DNA of 63,567 bases from Gyrodactylus bullatarudis (GCA_012064415.1 SSNU01000246.1:1-63567); one strand, 5' to 3'; positions 1 to 12,318 are shown, numbered from the stretch's first letter. The notes: a model not told the origin generated them from the letters alone. Translations and numbers: made by a program.

Positions 1-589
1 TCTAAAATTTAACGAACCTTTTGATATGATATGTCTACTCATAAGTAATAAGGTAATGGTGAAATTTATTTTGAGAGTAGAAAAATAGGTGATAAAAATT
101 GACCGGCAAATCGGAATACTGACTGTAATTAATATTTATATAGGAAAATTTAAAAAATAAATAAAAATTTAAATCTTGTTCTCTTGAAAAAATCAAAATT
201 ATGAGTTATCTTCAAAATATCGCACATGAGACAATTGAATCAGTTTGTCAATTGTAACAGGGATATAAATCTTAAAATTTTTACAATAATCATTCTGGAA
301 TTTTAGTGAAGGTCGGGATTCTTCCCATATTCTCGGTAACATATATAACGTAATTCGAATCATATGAGTTTACAAAAACTTTGGACAAAGCTACTCAAAC
401 ATCGATTGACGTATTAAGATTCTCTATTGATCAACATTTGATCAGCAAATATTGCTTATACAGTTGATTTTTCTTTCACCATTTCGATCGTGATCTGAAA
501 CCTTTCGAGATTAATTAAATAGTGTCTATTAGCTAATACCTAATTGGTTTTTATTTTGAAAACAAAATTCTTAGAATAATTTCGAAAAC
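1..589. other. 5' flank, no gene recognised
   Basis: AT-rich sequence without a convincing reading frame or repeat structure. It lies immediately upstream of the first Shisa-like gene and may hold its promoter; no specific promoter element could be identified. Confidence 0.4.
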
Positions 590-3500
590 ATGTCAGTCAA
601 TGCAGTGCTTGTTCTCTTTAGTTTGGTTATTCTTAATCTTATCTGGGTCAGCCGTGAGTTTTATCCCAATGAAAGAACTAATCTCTTTTCTTGAAGAATT
701 TCAATTCATTTTAGCTAGTAAAGGTGCGTTTCACATGAAATATTAAATATTTTTTGAACATTTAAATCCTATTTCTAATTTTTCTAGAATTAATTCTGTG
801 ATTTCTACTTTAAGAAATTTTCTAAATCCAGTTATGTAAAACTAAAAGCTTACAAATCACTGGTTTCTCTCCTCTTTGACTATATTCTTCCTCTTTCACA
901 TAATTTAAATCGCTATTGAACGTCTTCAGTATAAGTTTTTGCACTTTCCCTTTCTTCATATCGACTCGTATAGAGCTTTTATTTCAGTTTCAGGACTCAG
1001 GGTCCGGAGATATGCATTCTTAGTCATTAAATTTTCTGAGTCTTATTCTCTTTCAGATAAAAATAAATATAATCTGAGATATTCAAAACTATCTATTAGC
1101 TATTTTTAACTTAATTTATACAAAATATGAATCATGACTTGACTAATGACTCAGGTCTCATATCAGACTTGAGATTGTCTTTGCTTTACTATTATCTTCA
1201 TTAACCAGATGATTTTCTAATTTCTTGCAGAGCCTAGTTTTCATGTTCCGTTATTCGCAAAGATATTTAACAACTCCTTATTAACCCTCGCATGGAATTT
1301 GGGGTCTTTTTGACCCCAAGGTGATTTCAATCCTTTATAACTTTTTTGTATTTTTTTCTTTTTGTATGAAATTTTTTTGTAATCCCAGAACAAACATTTT
1401 TTTATCTAAAATGATCGTTTTTTCAGTCGTCGATCCATTATTACATGAAATAAGTCATTCAGAAAAAAATAACACAGACGAAATAACACATGTCTGATTC
1501 TGAATTCGAATACTTTGATTGTGAAGACCAGATTGTTGAGTTGAAACCAGATTTGAGCTTAGCCATACAGCCTTCAGTACAAAACATGGCGTCATGGTCT
1601 AGTAAAAAACGTTCGTTGGACTTGCCTATCGAGAGAGATAGTTTGCTCGGCATGCTAGAACCGTTCAAGTTAGACACTGTAGTTGGAGGTATCACGGATT
1701 AGAAGGCACGGTTAATAGGCAAAAGTTAGATATGCTTATTGTACGATAATACCCTATCGGATTGCCATCGCAATTAGATTGACTCTGAGACCTTCCTTAA
1801 GGAGCCTTAATGCATTTGGTCGTAATAATGTTGAAGTTCCCCTAGAAGCGAACATAAAGATTGAAGCTTGCGGTTTTTCTATAGAGCTAGTTGGTTTGGT
1901 CTCTAAGGTAGACGACAGAGCAATTCTTCGCCTGAATGCTCTTAAGAGGCTTGGAACGCGACTTTCGATTAACCAGACCGAGCTAATGGCAGACTAGGTT
2001 ACTATTACCTTAAAGGAGTGCGCCATCGAGACAGATCTGAAGTTCAAGAATGGTTTTGAAAGATTAAGAGTTTACGCGGCCAAGCCACTTCCCTTCGCAG
2101 TCGAACCGCTGGTTCAAAAGGAAAGGAAATCTGGAGATTCTCTGCGTTTGACCACAGGTTACAGCATGACTCTCAACAAATTTATTGACGTCAATGACTA
2201 CCAAACGCCTCGGTTCAAAGACATCGCCCATGAGTTTCGCAACGTCAAGTGTTATTGATCTGAAGGAAGCCTTCCTGCAGATTAAACTTGATGAAAGCTG
2301 CAGACTCTATACGACCATGTCAGGGCTACTACCAGTTTAACTATTTGCAATTTGGTGTGTCAGCGGCGCCTCAAATTTTCCAAGAAATCATGGACACGTT
2401 TCTTCATGACATACCTTTGGTGATGGCATAACAGGATGATATTCTGGTAGGTGGTGTTACGGAACAGGACCACGATGAAAACTATGATAAGGTTAAAAAA
2501 AGTCTTCTGGAGTACATTTCGTTATCAACATGGAAAAGCTACAATACTGCAAAAAAAGTGTTAGTTACCTGGGATTTGTACTCTCAGATCAAACTTCCAA
2601 AGACAAGAAGGAACTCCGCAGCCTTCTGGCAACCCTGAGGTATTACTCGAAATTAGTTCGTATGACCTCAAGAGAAGATGAACCCCTCTCCGAGGAACTT
2701 CCTGCAGTCAATGAGATGGTATGCTTAGTTAACGATTTCCTTTATGACCCCACACTTCTAGATCAGATAGCTGCCTCAACTGAAGAGATTTATGTGGTAT
2801 TGAAAAGGTTTGTCTCTGATGGATGGCTTGTCCGTATTTCCAAGAAAATGCTGCCCAACAGTTCCAACAAGTACGAGCTTACAGTAAGGAATGGTGTGGT
2901 ATTCAGACAAAATCAAGCGGTTTTTCCCTCGCTAAGAAATCATGCAAAAACACTTATCCATGGTGATAAGACGCGCCTTGGACAGATCCGAACGAAGCAG
3001 AAAATGAGACTGTACTTTTGATGGCCCAAAATAAATCAGGATATTGGAGTCTTTGTTAATCGATTTTAGGTGTGCCAGCTCCATGCCAGGTCAAGGGGAA
3101 CATCTTATTTAAAGTCCTGGTCGGAGGCGGTTGAAGCGTTTGAGAGAGTTCATATTGATGTCGCTACTATTGACTCACATCACTATTTCGTTTATGTCGG
3201 TGCATGTTCAAACTGGGTCGATGTACAGAAGCTCAAGGACCTGACTCCTGCAGCGGCCATAAGATGTCTCTAGACAACATTCAAATTTACTTGTGTCTGA
3301 TAATGGTCGCAATTCTACCAGCTCTGAATTTAAGTCGTTCCTGGAACAAATGAGAGTACAGCATCGTCTCACCCCACCGGGCCACCATCAGTCGAATGGA
3401 CTAGCGGAAGTATTTGTTGGTGATATCAAGAATTTGTCACCAAACTTGTAGATGTTTACGTCTCAGAGCACAACAACTCTCCCAACTCCAGAGGATGCAT

Positions 3501-6500
3501 TCCTAATAATCTTGTATTTCTGTGCCTGCCTCGAACACCCTCAATTATTAATGCTACTGCTCAAACAGGTAGCTTCCTTCCATGTGGCGTCCTCATCGCT
3601 AGAGAGAATAAGAGCAAGAGAGCTTTGTGGACGATTTGGCTGGGGCAAATGTTATGTTGGACGACGAAAGACGACTGGTCCATGTTTTTTTTTGTTAGAA
3701 ATAAAATCTATATTGAAAAAAATAATGGTTTACAAAATGATAATTGGATAAATGAAAATAGTAGATCTTGTTTTTGGTTTATAGGCGAGGAAGAAACATA
3801 AATCATGAATGAGTTTTTTTATTGCAGTTGAAATAGTGTTGGCAGTATATCTGGAAAAATTAAATCGAAAATCCCCTCGTTAAATCTACTCAATGAAGAT
3901 CTGGATATAGGAGAGATTGGGAGTAGTCAATTTTAGATCGGATATGTTTATTATTTTTATGCAGTTAAGGTTGTCACAATTTGACAAGTCGTATTTCTCG
4001 TTAAGTTTATTATAAGTAGCGAGTAAATAGTTATTTTCATAATTAGTATTTATCAGATTATAGGATCGTTCAATTGTAATTGAAGATTCAGAGAATTTTT
4101 TTATGATGAATGCGTAACAGCGAACCCATAAGGGATTGAGGCCAGACGCCGAGATGCGAGCATTGTATGAACTGAGTTCGGGAAAAAGAGAATAAAGAAA
4201 TCTACTTTGAATTCTTTCGATTCTTTTGGCTTGGTCATTAGTCAAGTTCATTAATAAGGGTGAGATGTAGTCAAAGTGTGTTCCGATGTATTTCCCAGCA
4301 GTAGTGACGAGGAGCCCCCAGAAATCAGTCAACATCAGATTTTTGATCAAAAATTGATGTCAGACGACTCCGAGATCCCTGAGGAACCACCAACGGCCCT
4401 CATTACTCGTCCCCAAAGAGAGAATCGACGCATTCCTGCCCATCTTGATGATTTTGAAGTTAAGGGGGTGATAATTTGATAATTTGACTTTGCTATGAAC
4501 ACTTCTTTCAACAAACTATCTATGTGGTATTTTTGTTTATTTGTATGAGGCAGCGGCCGCAAAAACTAGAATATGATTTGATTTGATCACAACATGTCTA
4601 ATTCTGAATTCGAATACTTTGATTGTGAAGACCCGATTGTTGAGTTGAAACCAGATTTGAGCTTAGCCATACAGCCTTCAAATTAAATATCAAATTTTTT
4701 TCTGGCGTTTATTTATAATTATGAAAATTATGATTTATGAAAAATTTTGATAAATATTGATTATATTTAAAATATTTAGAGCATAACGAGTTTTCCAAAA
4801 AAGGAAATATTTGTTACTTAATTTTAACAACTATTAATATTGAAAAATGAAAATTCTTTGGTCAAGTATGAAGAAATTATATCGCACTTTTATGAATTTT
4901 TTCGAGAAGAACCTTACGGTGTGACTTCTTTTTCAGAATACTGCAACTTTAAAAATATATTTATAACCAAATGCACATTTCTCTAAGGATCATCAGTGGT
5001 CTCTCTTTGAAAATGATAAAAGTTTAAGTTTGAATGAAAAATAATAATTTAAAATTTACAAAGAAATAGTATAAGTTAAAAAATATAAGAGTTATGAATG
5101 GAAAGAAGAATATTATGTAAGCTGAAAAAACACCAAAAACTCTTCAATAAATAGCAACAGTTAAGAGAAAAAGGTGAAAAAGCTCACATAGGCCATGGTA
5201 ATTGAAGATTAAATGAATAATTCTTTTGAACACACAAATTAGGTTTATACATGTTGATGAAAAATTTCTCCTTCACCCACACATCATCTGTGCTGTCATT
5301 CCCTGGGTTCTTGTATAAAATAGAAAAATTAGAAATTGAAGCAGCATGGTTTTCGTTTTTAAGATGTCTGGTCACCGCAGTATCTTTATTGAAGTGATCA
5401 TGTGATCTAGTTGACAACTTCCTAATTGTACGTCCTATATTCGAAGCATCACAGTCACACTGAAATTTGTTGATCAATAGATTCTTTTCTTGAGGGTCAA
5501 GTAAATCCTTATGGATTAAACTGAATAATCTCTGAGTTTTAAATACAATTTTCAATTGTATATTGTCATAATGTTGATCGATGAGATTGTTCAGTTTTTC
5601 CTAACATCATTACTAAAACCATCTCCTTTGAAGTTTAGTTTCATGAAAATTTTTGTTTTCTCGCCTTCTTCTGTATTGACTACTTCATCTCTAACCAAAG
5701 GTTGATTGATGAACTTGTCCACAAATCTGGCTGGATAACCATTTTCCATTAAACAAGACTTTGCCGTCTCTATTTCTCTTGGTATTTCTTCCGGACTAGC
5801 AATCCTTTGTATTCTCTTCCCTAGACCAATTACTAAGCCAACTTTATGTGAAACTGGACTAAAACTGGCATAATGGAGATATTTGCTATTGTCAGTCTTT
5901 TTCTTAAAAATATTTCTTAGAATTGATCCGTCTTCTCTTCTGGTTAGCTTGTCATCCAGGAAACTTAAAATACCATTAGACTCTCTTTCCATAGTAAATT
6001 CAATATTTCTATGAATTGAGTTCATCTTTGTAAAGAAGTCGTCTATAGATACATTAGGTTTCATTATAATAAAAGTTTCATCAACATATCTAATGTAAAC
6101 ATCAGTAAAAGAATTGATAGTCTCAGACATTTTATTAAGTTCTAACCATCCCAAGAAGATATCTGCTAGAAGAGGACTTAAAGGAGATCCCATTGCTATT
6201 TCATCTTTTCTGAATGAACACCTTGTTTTGAAATGACAAAGGAACATTGGTATAAAATATCCTAATAAGATCTGTTATTTCGTCACTACTCATATCAAAA
6301 CTCATATCATGTTCATCGATGAAAGATTTTATTATCATAAGGGTATCTTCTATGGGTACATTAGGAAATAAAGAACTAATGTCTAATGAAATCATTTCCC
6401 TAGATTCTATGTTTAAATCTTTTACTCTTTCTACGAAATCAAAAGTATCTTTAACAACATATTTAGCATAATGAGTGTAGGTTTTAAGATATCAGTTAAC

Positions 6501-7385
6501 CATTTTGCTAAATTATGTTGCGGACATGACGACATGTCCAAGATCGGCCGAATTGGGAAAACTTCAGGTATATTATTGTCTATAATCTTATGTCTCTTAG
6601 GGTGTAAATACTGCAACTGGTAAAAGTAAGGATTTTTTGAATCTTAATCTTCGACTAGATTTCTTATGTTCATAATATGGAGTCCATAAGAAAATTGTGT
6701 AGATTTTTAAGCCTTACTATCATAATTAAAGTTACAGTTATAAATGTCAAAAAAGCAAAGGTAAAAGATCCATAACTAAGATGTTGAAAGGATTCTTTTT
6801 GGTAACTAAAGGGCAAACTCTAAATTCCTCTTATAGAAATCAAAAAAGTTTTGATTTTTTTAGCTGGCGAATGGTGTTACGATAGCTATGAAGGGAAACC
6901 TGGAGCTATGCAATTGTGTTTCGGCTACTGCTGTGGCAACTATACCTATAGATATTGCTGTTTAAACTGTTATGACAGATTTAATTACAACCCAACCTTT
7001 TGTACAATTGGCTACGTTGTTGGAGGGTAAGAAAATGCATAGATTCCATGGCAGTATTGTTAATTCACTCTTGAAGAATCCTGATTTAATGACCATTGAA
7101 TGTTCTTCTTGTTCATAATAAATTACTGGTATTGCTATTAATCATTTAGGCCTCTATATCTTTTACTGGTCAAAAATTATTTTTAAATTCAAAATCTAGA
7201 ATTTTAATAAAGAATAAATTTAAGGTCCTATTTACTGAAATTTTTTATGTGAGTTTTAATTTATAAATTACATCAAACTAAATGTTCATGCTTTCTGTAC
7301 ATGTTTCAGGATATTTGGCGCCATAGTACTTATAGCTGCAATCATTACCTGTTGTTGCTTCATAGTGGCCAGTATATCAGACTGA
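590..7385 (+). CDS. Shisa-like small Cys-rich transmembrane protein, copy A (four exons)
   Basis: Exons read as 590..653, 715..723, 6864..7026 and 7310..7385, all with GT-AG junctions; joined they give 103 aa. Exon 1 encodes a hydrophobic signal peptide (MSVNAVLVLFSLVILNLIWV). The 9-nt microexon adds three residues in frame. Exon 3 carries the Cys pattern seen in Shisa/STMC6-type proteins: GEWCYD, then CFGYCCGNYTYRYCC and FC. Exon 4 encodes one membrane segment with a CCC cluster and a very short tail (SISD). Shisa-type proteins are single-pass adaptors at ER or plasma membranes; the exact function here is unknown. Intron 2 is about 6.1 kb because a decayed gypsy element and a Penelope-like element inserted there. 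All exons stay open and in phase, so the gene may still work. Copies B and C follow in tandem. Confidence 0.6.
1281..1321. repeat. TTAA-CCC terminus of a miniature piggyBac-type element (partial)
   Basis: TTAACCCTCGCATGGAATTT is followed by a small palindrome GGGGTC-tttt-GACCCC. It closely resembles the left end of the complete TTAA element at 31102-31191. No matching right end was seen, so this is a solo or decayed end. Confidence 0.35.
1490..4562 (+). mobile_element. Degenerate Ty3/gypsy-type retrotransposon
   Basis: Several frames contain pol remnants in the usual order. A protease-like end (ILRLNALKRLGTRLSINQTE) lies at 1779-1996. Reverse transcriptase lies around 2255-2450 (DLKEAFLQIKLDES, YLQFGVSAAPQIFQ, and a QDDI box preceded by a stop). 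Integrase lies around 2700-3450 (FERVHIDVATIDSHHYFVYV, then SDNG and GHHQSNGLAE). A basic/acidic pol tail with RPQRENRRIPAHLDDFEV ends at 4479. Stops and frameshifts in every domain make it inactive. An antisense LINE fragment interrupts it at about 3700-4300. No canonical long LTR was recognised; instead about 90 bp of the 5' reading frame recurs at 4592-4681. It sits in intron 2 of Shisa-like copy A. Confidence 0.75.
3886..4350 (-). pseudogene. LINE reverse-transcriptase C-terminal fragment inserted in the gypsy element
   Basis: The minus frame reads HFDYISPLL, QAKRIERIQSRFLY and LNPLWVRCYAFI, the same thumb/connection motifs found in the LINE pieces at 37.7 kb (HFDYVAGL, MYPLWLRRI) and 47.8 kb (MHPLWLRRIA). 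Only the C-terminal ~150 residues are present, so it is a dead fragment. It splits the gypsy integrase region from the pol tail. Confidence 0.6.
4592..4685 (+). repeat. Direct repeat of the gypsy 5' reading frame
   Basis: About 90 bp repeats 1490-1580 with a few mismatches; both encode MS(D/N)SEFEYFDCEDxIVELK and PDLSLAIQPS. Only ~112 bp separate the pol stop (4479) from this second start. The arrangement looks like the junction of a head-to-tail copy rather than an LTR. Confidence 0.6.
4965..5001 (-). ncRNA. Candidate minimal hammerhead ribozyme, PLE copy A
   Basis: On the minus strand the order is GACCA, CTGATGA, a TC-CTTA-GA stem-loop, GAAA, ATG-TG-CAT, T, TGGTT. This fits a type I hammerhead: stem I from ACCA/TGGT plus a G-U pair, stem II of two pairs, core CTGATGA...GAAA, a 3-bp stem III with a 2-nt loop, and a UH cleavage site before TGGT. 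It lies downstream of the PLE reading frame. Hammerheads are known from Penelope-like elements. The copy at 34209 has the same core with a different, compensated stem I. Confidence 0.55.
5184..6620 (-). mobile_element. Penelope-like element, copy A, 5'-truncated and frameshifted
   Basis: Three minus-strand frames cover RT and a C-terminal GIY-YIG region. RT pieces are IRPILDMSSCPQHNLAKW (~6540), SLDISSLFPNVPIE, EIAMGSPLSPLLADIFLGWL and IRYVDETF. The endonuclease-like end has KFQCDCDASNIGRTIRKLST and finishes with NLQLPWPM. Relative to copy B the YIG box is NIG, so the nuclease is probably dead. Sequence homologous to copy B stops near 6620, consistent with 5' truncation on insertion. It lies antisense in intron 2 of Shisa-like copy A. 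The 3' non-coding part shared with copy B extends to about 4900 and includes the hammerhead candidate. Confidence 0.85.
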
Positions 7386-8643
7386 TTTGGTGAAGAAAAA
7401 ACCAAATGTATGAATATATTCAAGACTGAACAAATGATGAAGATTAATTTCGCCAAAAATTATTTTCAATACATTTTCTAATAAACATTACTAAATCATT
7501 ATCAGTAGAAAAATTGAACCCAAAATTTTCTAATTTGAAAATTTAAGTGTTCTGTAAAATTCAATTTTTAAACTTTGAGTTCAAATTTTTGTTGATTTCA
7601 AATTGTGTGAGATGAATCAAACGTTATTTATCTGGATATTTCTCACTTTTCAACTAAGCTCTACGGATCCTCAAAATTTCATCCAATCTTATTTTTGGCA
7701 TGACCGTGTAATAAATAGTAAATTTCTCTAGTGTCAAGTTTAATGTAATGACCTTATTGTATGAATATCTGAAATAATCATTTACACAGTAAAATTATTT
7801 TTCACCTAAGAATGAATCAAGAAATATTGAAAGTTTTATAACATAAATAAAGTTTGATAAATGATTCTAGTGAATTTCAGATGTATGTAAGACTAACTTG
7901 ATCTATGGCTTAATCTTGGAATACAATTTAAACAAAAGATTCATGCAAGACCAGACAAATCGATAGTATTGTTAAAATTTATTATGTCAACTAATTCTTT
8001 ACAGCTTGATGTCATTTTATTTTTATTGATTTGTGTAGAATCAGAAAACTGAGGAAAACGCAAGAACTAGGATATTAACAAAAATCTCAAGAACTCGAAA
8101 TTGATCGAGGTCTTTTGGAATTCAGATAATAAGGCATACTTTACTTTTACTAAATTCATTGTTTTTGGGTATTTGTTCGTACTCATAAGTAATCAGCCAA
8201 GAATATTTTTCGGATAACAAATTTTCTAGGTAGATTTGTGAAAATATTATTCGAAAAAAATTTCAACCCTGTTTTTGATCCAAACTCTGGAAAATCTGAC
8301 CACAATCGAGAAAATATTTATTTTCTTCCTAGATGAATCTTTATATACCTTTATTTCTTAGATATCATTTAATCGGTTCGCAATAGAAAATTAACCAAGA
8401 AAATCGTATTTTTTGCGTCAGCATAAAATCTATGCGAAGACTATTTCCAGAAAATAAAATGAATTACTAAACCTTTTATTGATTACTTGCTTATAATTCT
8501 CAATCTTTCAAATATTGATTTAAAATCTTTAATAATATAATTTTTCGTAAAATTAAAACTTTCTATTGGCTACTCGAGAAAAATAGGCTTCTTTATCAGA
8601 ATAAATATAAATTTCTACTTGTAAAGTGGAAGAATCCTAAGAA
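7386..8643. other. Intergenic, nothing recognised
   Basis: AT-rich spacer between Shisa-like copies A and B. No reading frame with coding character, no RNA gene and no clear inverted repeat was seen. Confidence 0.4.
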
Positions 8644-11409
8644 ATGTCAGTCAATTCGTTGCTTGCCTTGGCTACTTTGATTATTTTAAATCTAACCTCG
8701 ATCAACTGTGAGTTATCTGTATAAACAAATTTAACGCTGTCCTTGAAGAAATTCATCTAAATTCAGCCGGTAAATGTGAGTCTTTAGAAGTTTTTTTGCT
8801 AAAAAATCTATTTTACGAATGCCTAAATAATTCTGTTTCTGCGAAACATTGATTTTGTTTATCACAAAACGCCACTTTAAAGTTCACTTTCCTAATAAAG
8901 ATTCGCTTAAATTTGGTTTTTATTATTATTCTAATAATTTAAGTTATTTGGGATGCATTCTCTAGAAATTTTATCATTTCGTCTAACTCTAATCTTGTTC
9001 TATTTCGTATGTGCTCTGATAATAATTATTAAATGTGAAATTCAATAAATAAATATTCTTGCATAATTTTATTAGATCTTACAATTCTAATAGTACTTAT
9101 TATCAATTCTTTTTAATACATATTACATTATTAATTATAATTATAATTGTTTTTAACGCTGTTCTTGACGAAATTCATCTAAATTCAGCCGGTAAATGTG
9201 AGTATTTGGTTGTTGTTTTGCCAAAACCTTTTCATTATGCTGATTTCTATGGATGCCTCAATTAAACAAATTTAAGTAGTCTAGACGGTTGTTTTTCATC
9301 TAAATTCGAAATTAAATGAAATAGAATCAAGAGAATTTTTACAGACAAAATAATAATTTCATAATATCTCATAGGTAATACTCTCTAGGTATGTCTTTGG
9401 ACCTAAGGCCCTTCATATATAATAAACCTAATTGACATGAAGATGAGAATTTACTATTTTTTCACAAAACTCAATATTTTTTCCACAACTTTTTGGGTTA
9501 TTTAATGATAGAATTCGAAAAACGAATTTTTTCCTGACTTTCCGGAGAAAAATATCAAGTTTTTGTAAAAAAAGTAAATTCTCATCTTCATGTCAACTAG
9601 CTTTATTTTAATAATTTTATACCCAAACGAAAAATAAAAAAGAGAACTTTAAATGCATCACTTATTTTAAAATAGACCATTCTGTCAATTACAAAACAAC
9701 CTGTAGTTTCTATACTTTTGACATGTGAATTTTAATTTTCTCATATAGTACTGACAAACTTTATGAAAAATATTTTCATTTGGTTTGAAACTTATACTGA
9801 AGGTTACAGGATCTCTAAAAATATTTCTTTCTAAATATCATAGTGGGCGAATGGTGCTACGATAACTATGAAGGAAAAAATGGATCTATGCAATGGTGTT
9901 TTGGCTACTGCTGTGGAAATTATACCTACAGATATTGCTGTTTCAACTGTTATGACAGATTTAATTACAACCAAACCTTTTGTACAGTTGGCTACGTTGT
10001 TGGAGGGTAAGAAATTACTTTTATCAACTTTCACTTGTTTCTTTTATCCCTTATCTAGAAATTTAGAATAGGTATATTTGGGTCAAATTTACATTTCTTG
10101 AAGCATCATCTGTGGCAATACTTTAATAACACAGTCTTAAAAATCAGACTTAATTTTTTTCTACTGATTGTTTTTTTCCACTTTTGTAGAAAATTTCTCG
10201 CTGATTTTAGATTTTTCCAATTATTCGGTAAAAACTGAAAACCCGACTTGCAGAGCTTTGCCTTTCAATAGAGAAAAACATGAATGAGTTAGAAAGTCAG
10301 AAATAGAACAACAAGAAGGAATGTTTCTGAGCTATTTAAAGTCAAAGTTGAAAAATTAACCTATTTATTTCAAAATTCCCAAACTTCAACTCAATTTTAA
10401 TCACTTCGTAGGAAGGAAATTTACCTCAATTCGGATATAGTGGTCCTTTAACTATTAAAGGCGTAAAAAACTCATAATTAATTTGCGAAAAACGGAAATA
10501 GCAAATAACGGAAAATTGGGACTTGAATAAACTAATTTTTTGACTTGATCCTTAGACATTTCAGAGTAAAATTTGATATCATTTGAAAGAGCGTAAAAAT
10601 TTTCTATATGATGCTCATAAGTTCAAACGTGCCTTTGGAATGGATCATCCTCAAAATTGGTTTTTAAGTTGAAAAATAATGAAAAATTAGCGAAAAATGC
10701 CATGCACTTTTTTGTTTTAACCCTTCAACAGGCTATCTTATTTTGATAAAATCTAAAATTTTAATGGGGGAAAGAATGTAAAATTAATAATTATGCTTCA
10801 GTAAAATTGAAAAATCTTTATTTTTTAACACCTAAAAATCAGAATAAAGACAACAGTCGTAGTAACTTATTTAATAGCTCAGATACTAAAAGAGTCCTTC
10901 TACTCTCTTTGTTAAGAATTTATTCCTGAACAAGATGATATCATTTCTATCTTTTCATCTCATTCATGTTTTCCTCTATTGAAAGGCAAAGCACTGCAAG
11001 TCGGGTTTTCAGTTTTTAACGAATAACTCGAAAACTTTCTAATTTTATGTCCTAAATAATTTTTAAATCAATAGGTTTTAGTAAATCTTTGTAAATTAGG
11101 TTAAATAATCTCTGATTTTTAAGTATTTTTTTTCAATTGTATGTTGTTATAAATTATAACTTATAATATTGATTGATGAGAATTTTTAAACTTTCTCCTT
11201 AAATCAATGATAAATCATTGCTTAAATTATCTCCTTTGAAATAAAACTTTATCACTTATAAGTTTAGGGTTTCATTTTTTATATTCTTAAAATTCTTTTT
11301 CAGAATATTTGGCGGACTGGTCCTAATTGCTGCAATTGTTGCCTGTTGTTGCATATTAGTACAAAGCAGGAAACAGAAAACCAATGTCCCAACACCCGAG
11401 AAATTATAA
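8644..11409 (+). CDS. Shisa-like small Cys-rich transmembrane protein, copy B (four exons)
   Basis: Exons 8644..8707, 8767..8775, 9844..10006 and 11304..11409 join in phase to 113 aa. Exon 1 is a signal peptide (MSVNSLLALATLIILNLTSI). The microexon (CCGGTAAAT) adds three residues. Exon 3 has GEWCYDNYEGK, CFGYCCGNYTYRYCC and TFC, the Shisa/STMC6-like cysteine signature. Exon 4 encodes one membrane helix with ACCC and a basic cytosolic tail ending in TPEKL. A second copy of the microexon with its splice flanks lies at 9189..9197, so inclusion could vary. Intron 3 contains an ~820-bp inverted-repeat element. Copies A and C are neighbours. The partner and role are unknown. Confidence 0.7.
8965..9083 (+). 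repeat. Direct repeat shared by the intron of copy B and the upstream region of copy C
   Basis: The segment starting tagaaattttatcatttcgt recurs at 11957-12087 with small differences. One copy lies in the intron of Shisa-like copy B, the other upstream of copy C exon 2. It supports tandem duplication of the gene including its intron. Confidence 0.7.
9429..9606. repeat. Short hairpin MITE-like element
   Basis: The arms read attgacatgaagatgagaat and its inverse attctcatcttcatgtcaac. The hairpin is ~180 bp, AT-rich, non-coding and sits in an intron of Shisa-like copy B. Confidence 0.55.
10213..11035. repeat. Inverted-repeat element in intron 3 of Shisa-like copy B
   Basis: Arms of about 75 bp at 10213-10289 and 10959-11035 contain aaaacccgacttgcagagct and its inverse. 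The interior has no coding potential. It is probably a non-autonomous DNA transposon. Confidence 0.6.
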
Positions 11410-11956
11410 AGATTGTAATACAGATGAATTCAAAACCAATTCAAGTGAAACAGTTTTAAAAATTCAAATTTTAATGAGAACCAATAAAATTGAAGAGAAT
11501 GAAAATTTTATCTACTTCTTTTCTTTTATTAAGCTTTAATCTAATATTCTTAGTATTAAAAATAAGAATAAATTTAGCTTGATAATTATTCCAAGAATAC
11601 TTTTCTCTTGAGTAAAAATAGATCATGATTATTCCTTGGGCCCTATGCGAATGAAATAAATTTAGACCTTTTGTATTGGCGCAACTACCCTTTTCAGTTC
11701 GTTTTCAAAAGTTTACAAATGAATTTTGAAAATATCCAATTAGATATTAGTATGATAATTAGTATGATTTCATACTTTTACAATAAGAGAATAAACTTTT
11801 CCAAATAGATTTCTAATTAGTCAAAAAATTATTTCAGGGGTGGGGGGTTTTTACAATTGGATTTTTAACTTATGAAAATGAAATTCAAAGATTTCAAATT
11901 AGGGGCTAAAAATTTCCAGTTGGACAATAAGAAAATCCAAAAGAAACATGAGTAAA

Positions 11957-12087
11957 TATAGAAATTTTATCATTTCGTCTAACTCTAATCTTGTTCTATT
12001 TCGTATATGCTTTGATTACAATACATTTAATAATTATTAAATGTGAAATTCAATAAATGAATATTCTTGCATAATTTTATTAGATAA
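11957..12087 (+). repeat. Second copy of the Shisa-family intronic repeat
   Basis: Homologous to 8965-9083 (see that entry), with one small internal insertion. It is cut at ~12084 by the left arm of an inverted-repeat element. Confidence 0.7.
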
Positions 12088-12318
12088 AATACTGATCTCC
12101 AATGTGGTTGAATTTTATAATTCTATCGAGAAATAAAAAAGTTATAGCATAAATTAACAAAATTGACATTTCCTATGGGAAAATTATCCCCAATTAGCTT
12201 AATTAGCATTTGAATAATTATTTGTTGGTATCATTAGAAAGAGCGCAAAATTCTGCGTCAAATGGTACCCTTTGCGCCCGCAGATGTTATTTTTTAGCTG
12301 CTCAAAGTCAATTTTCAC

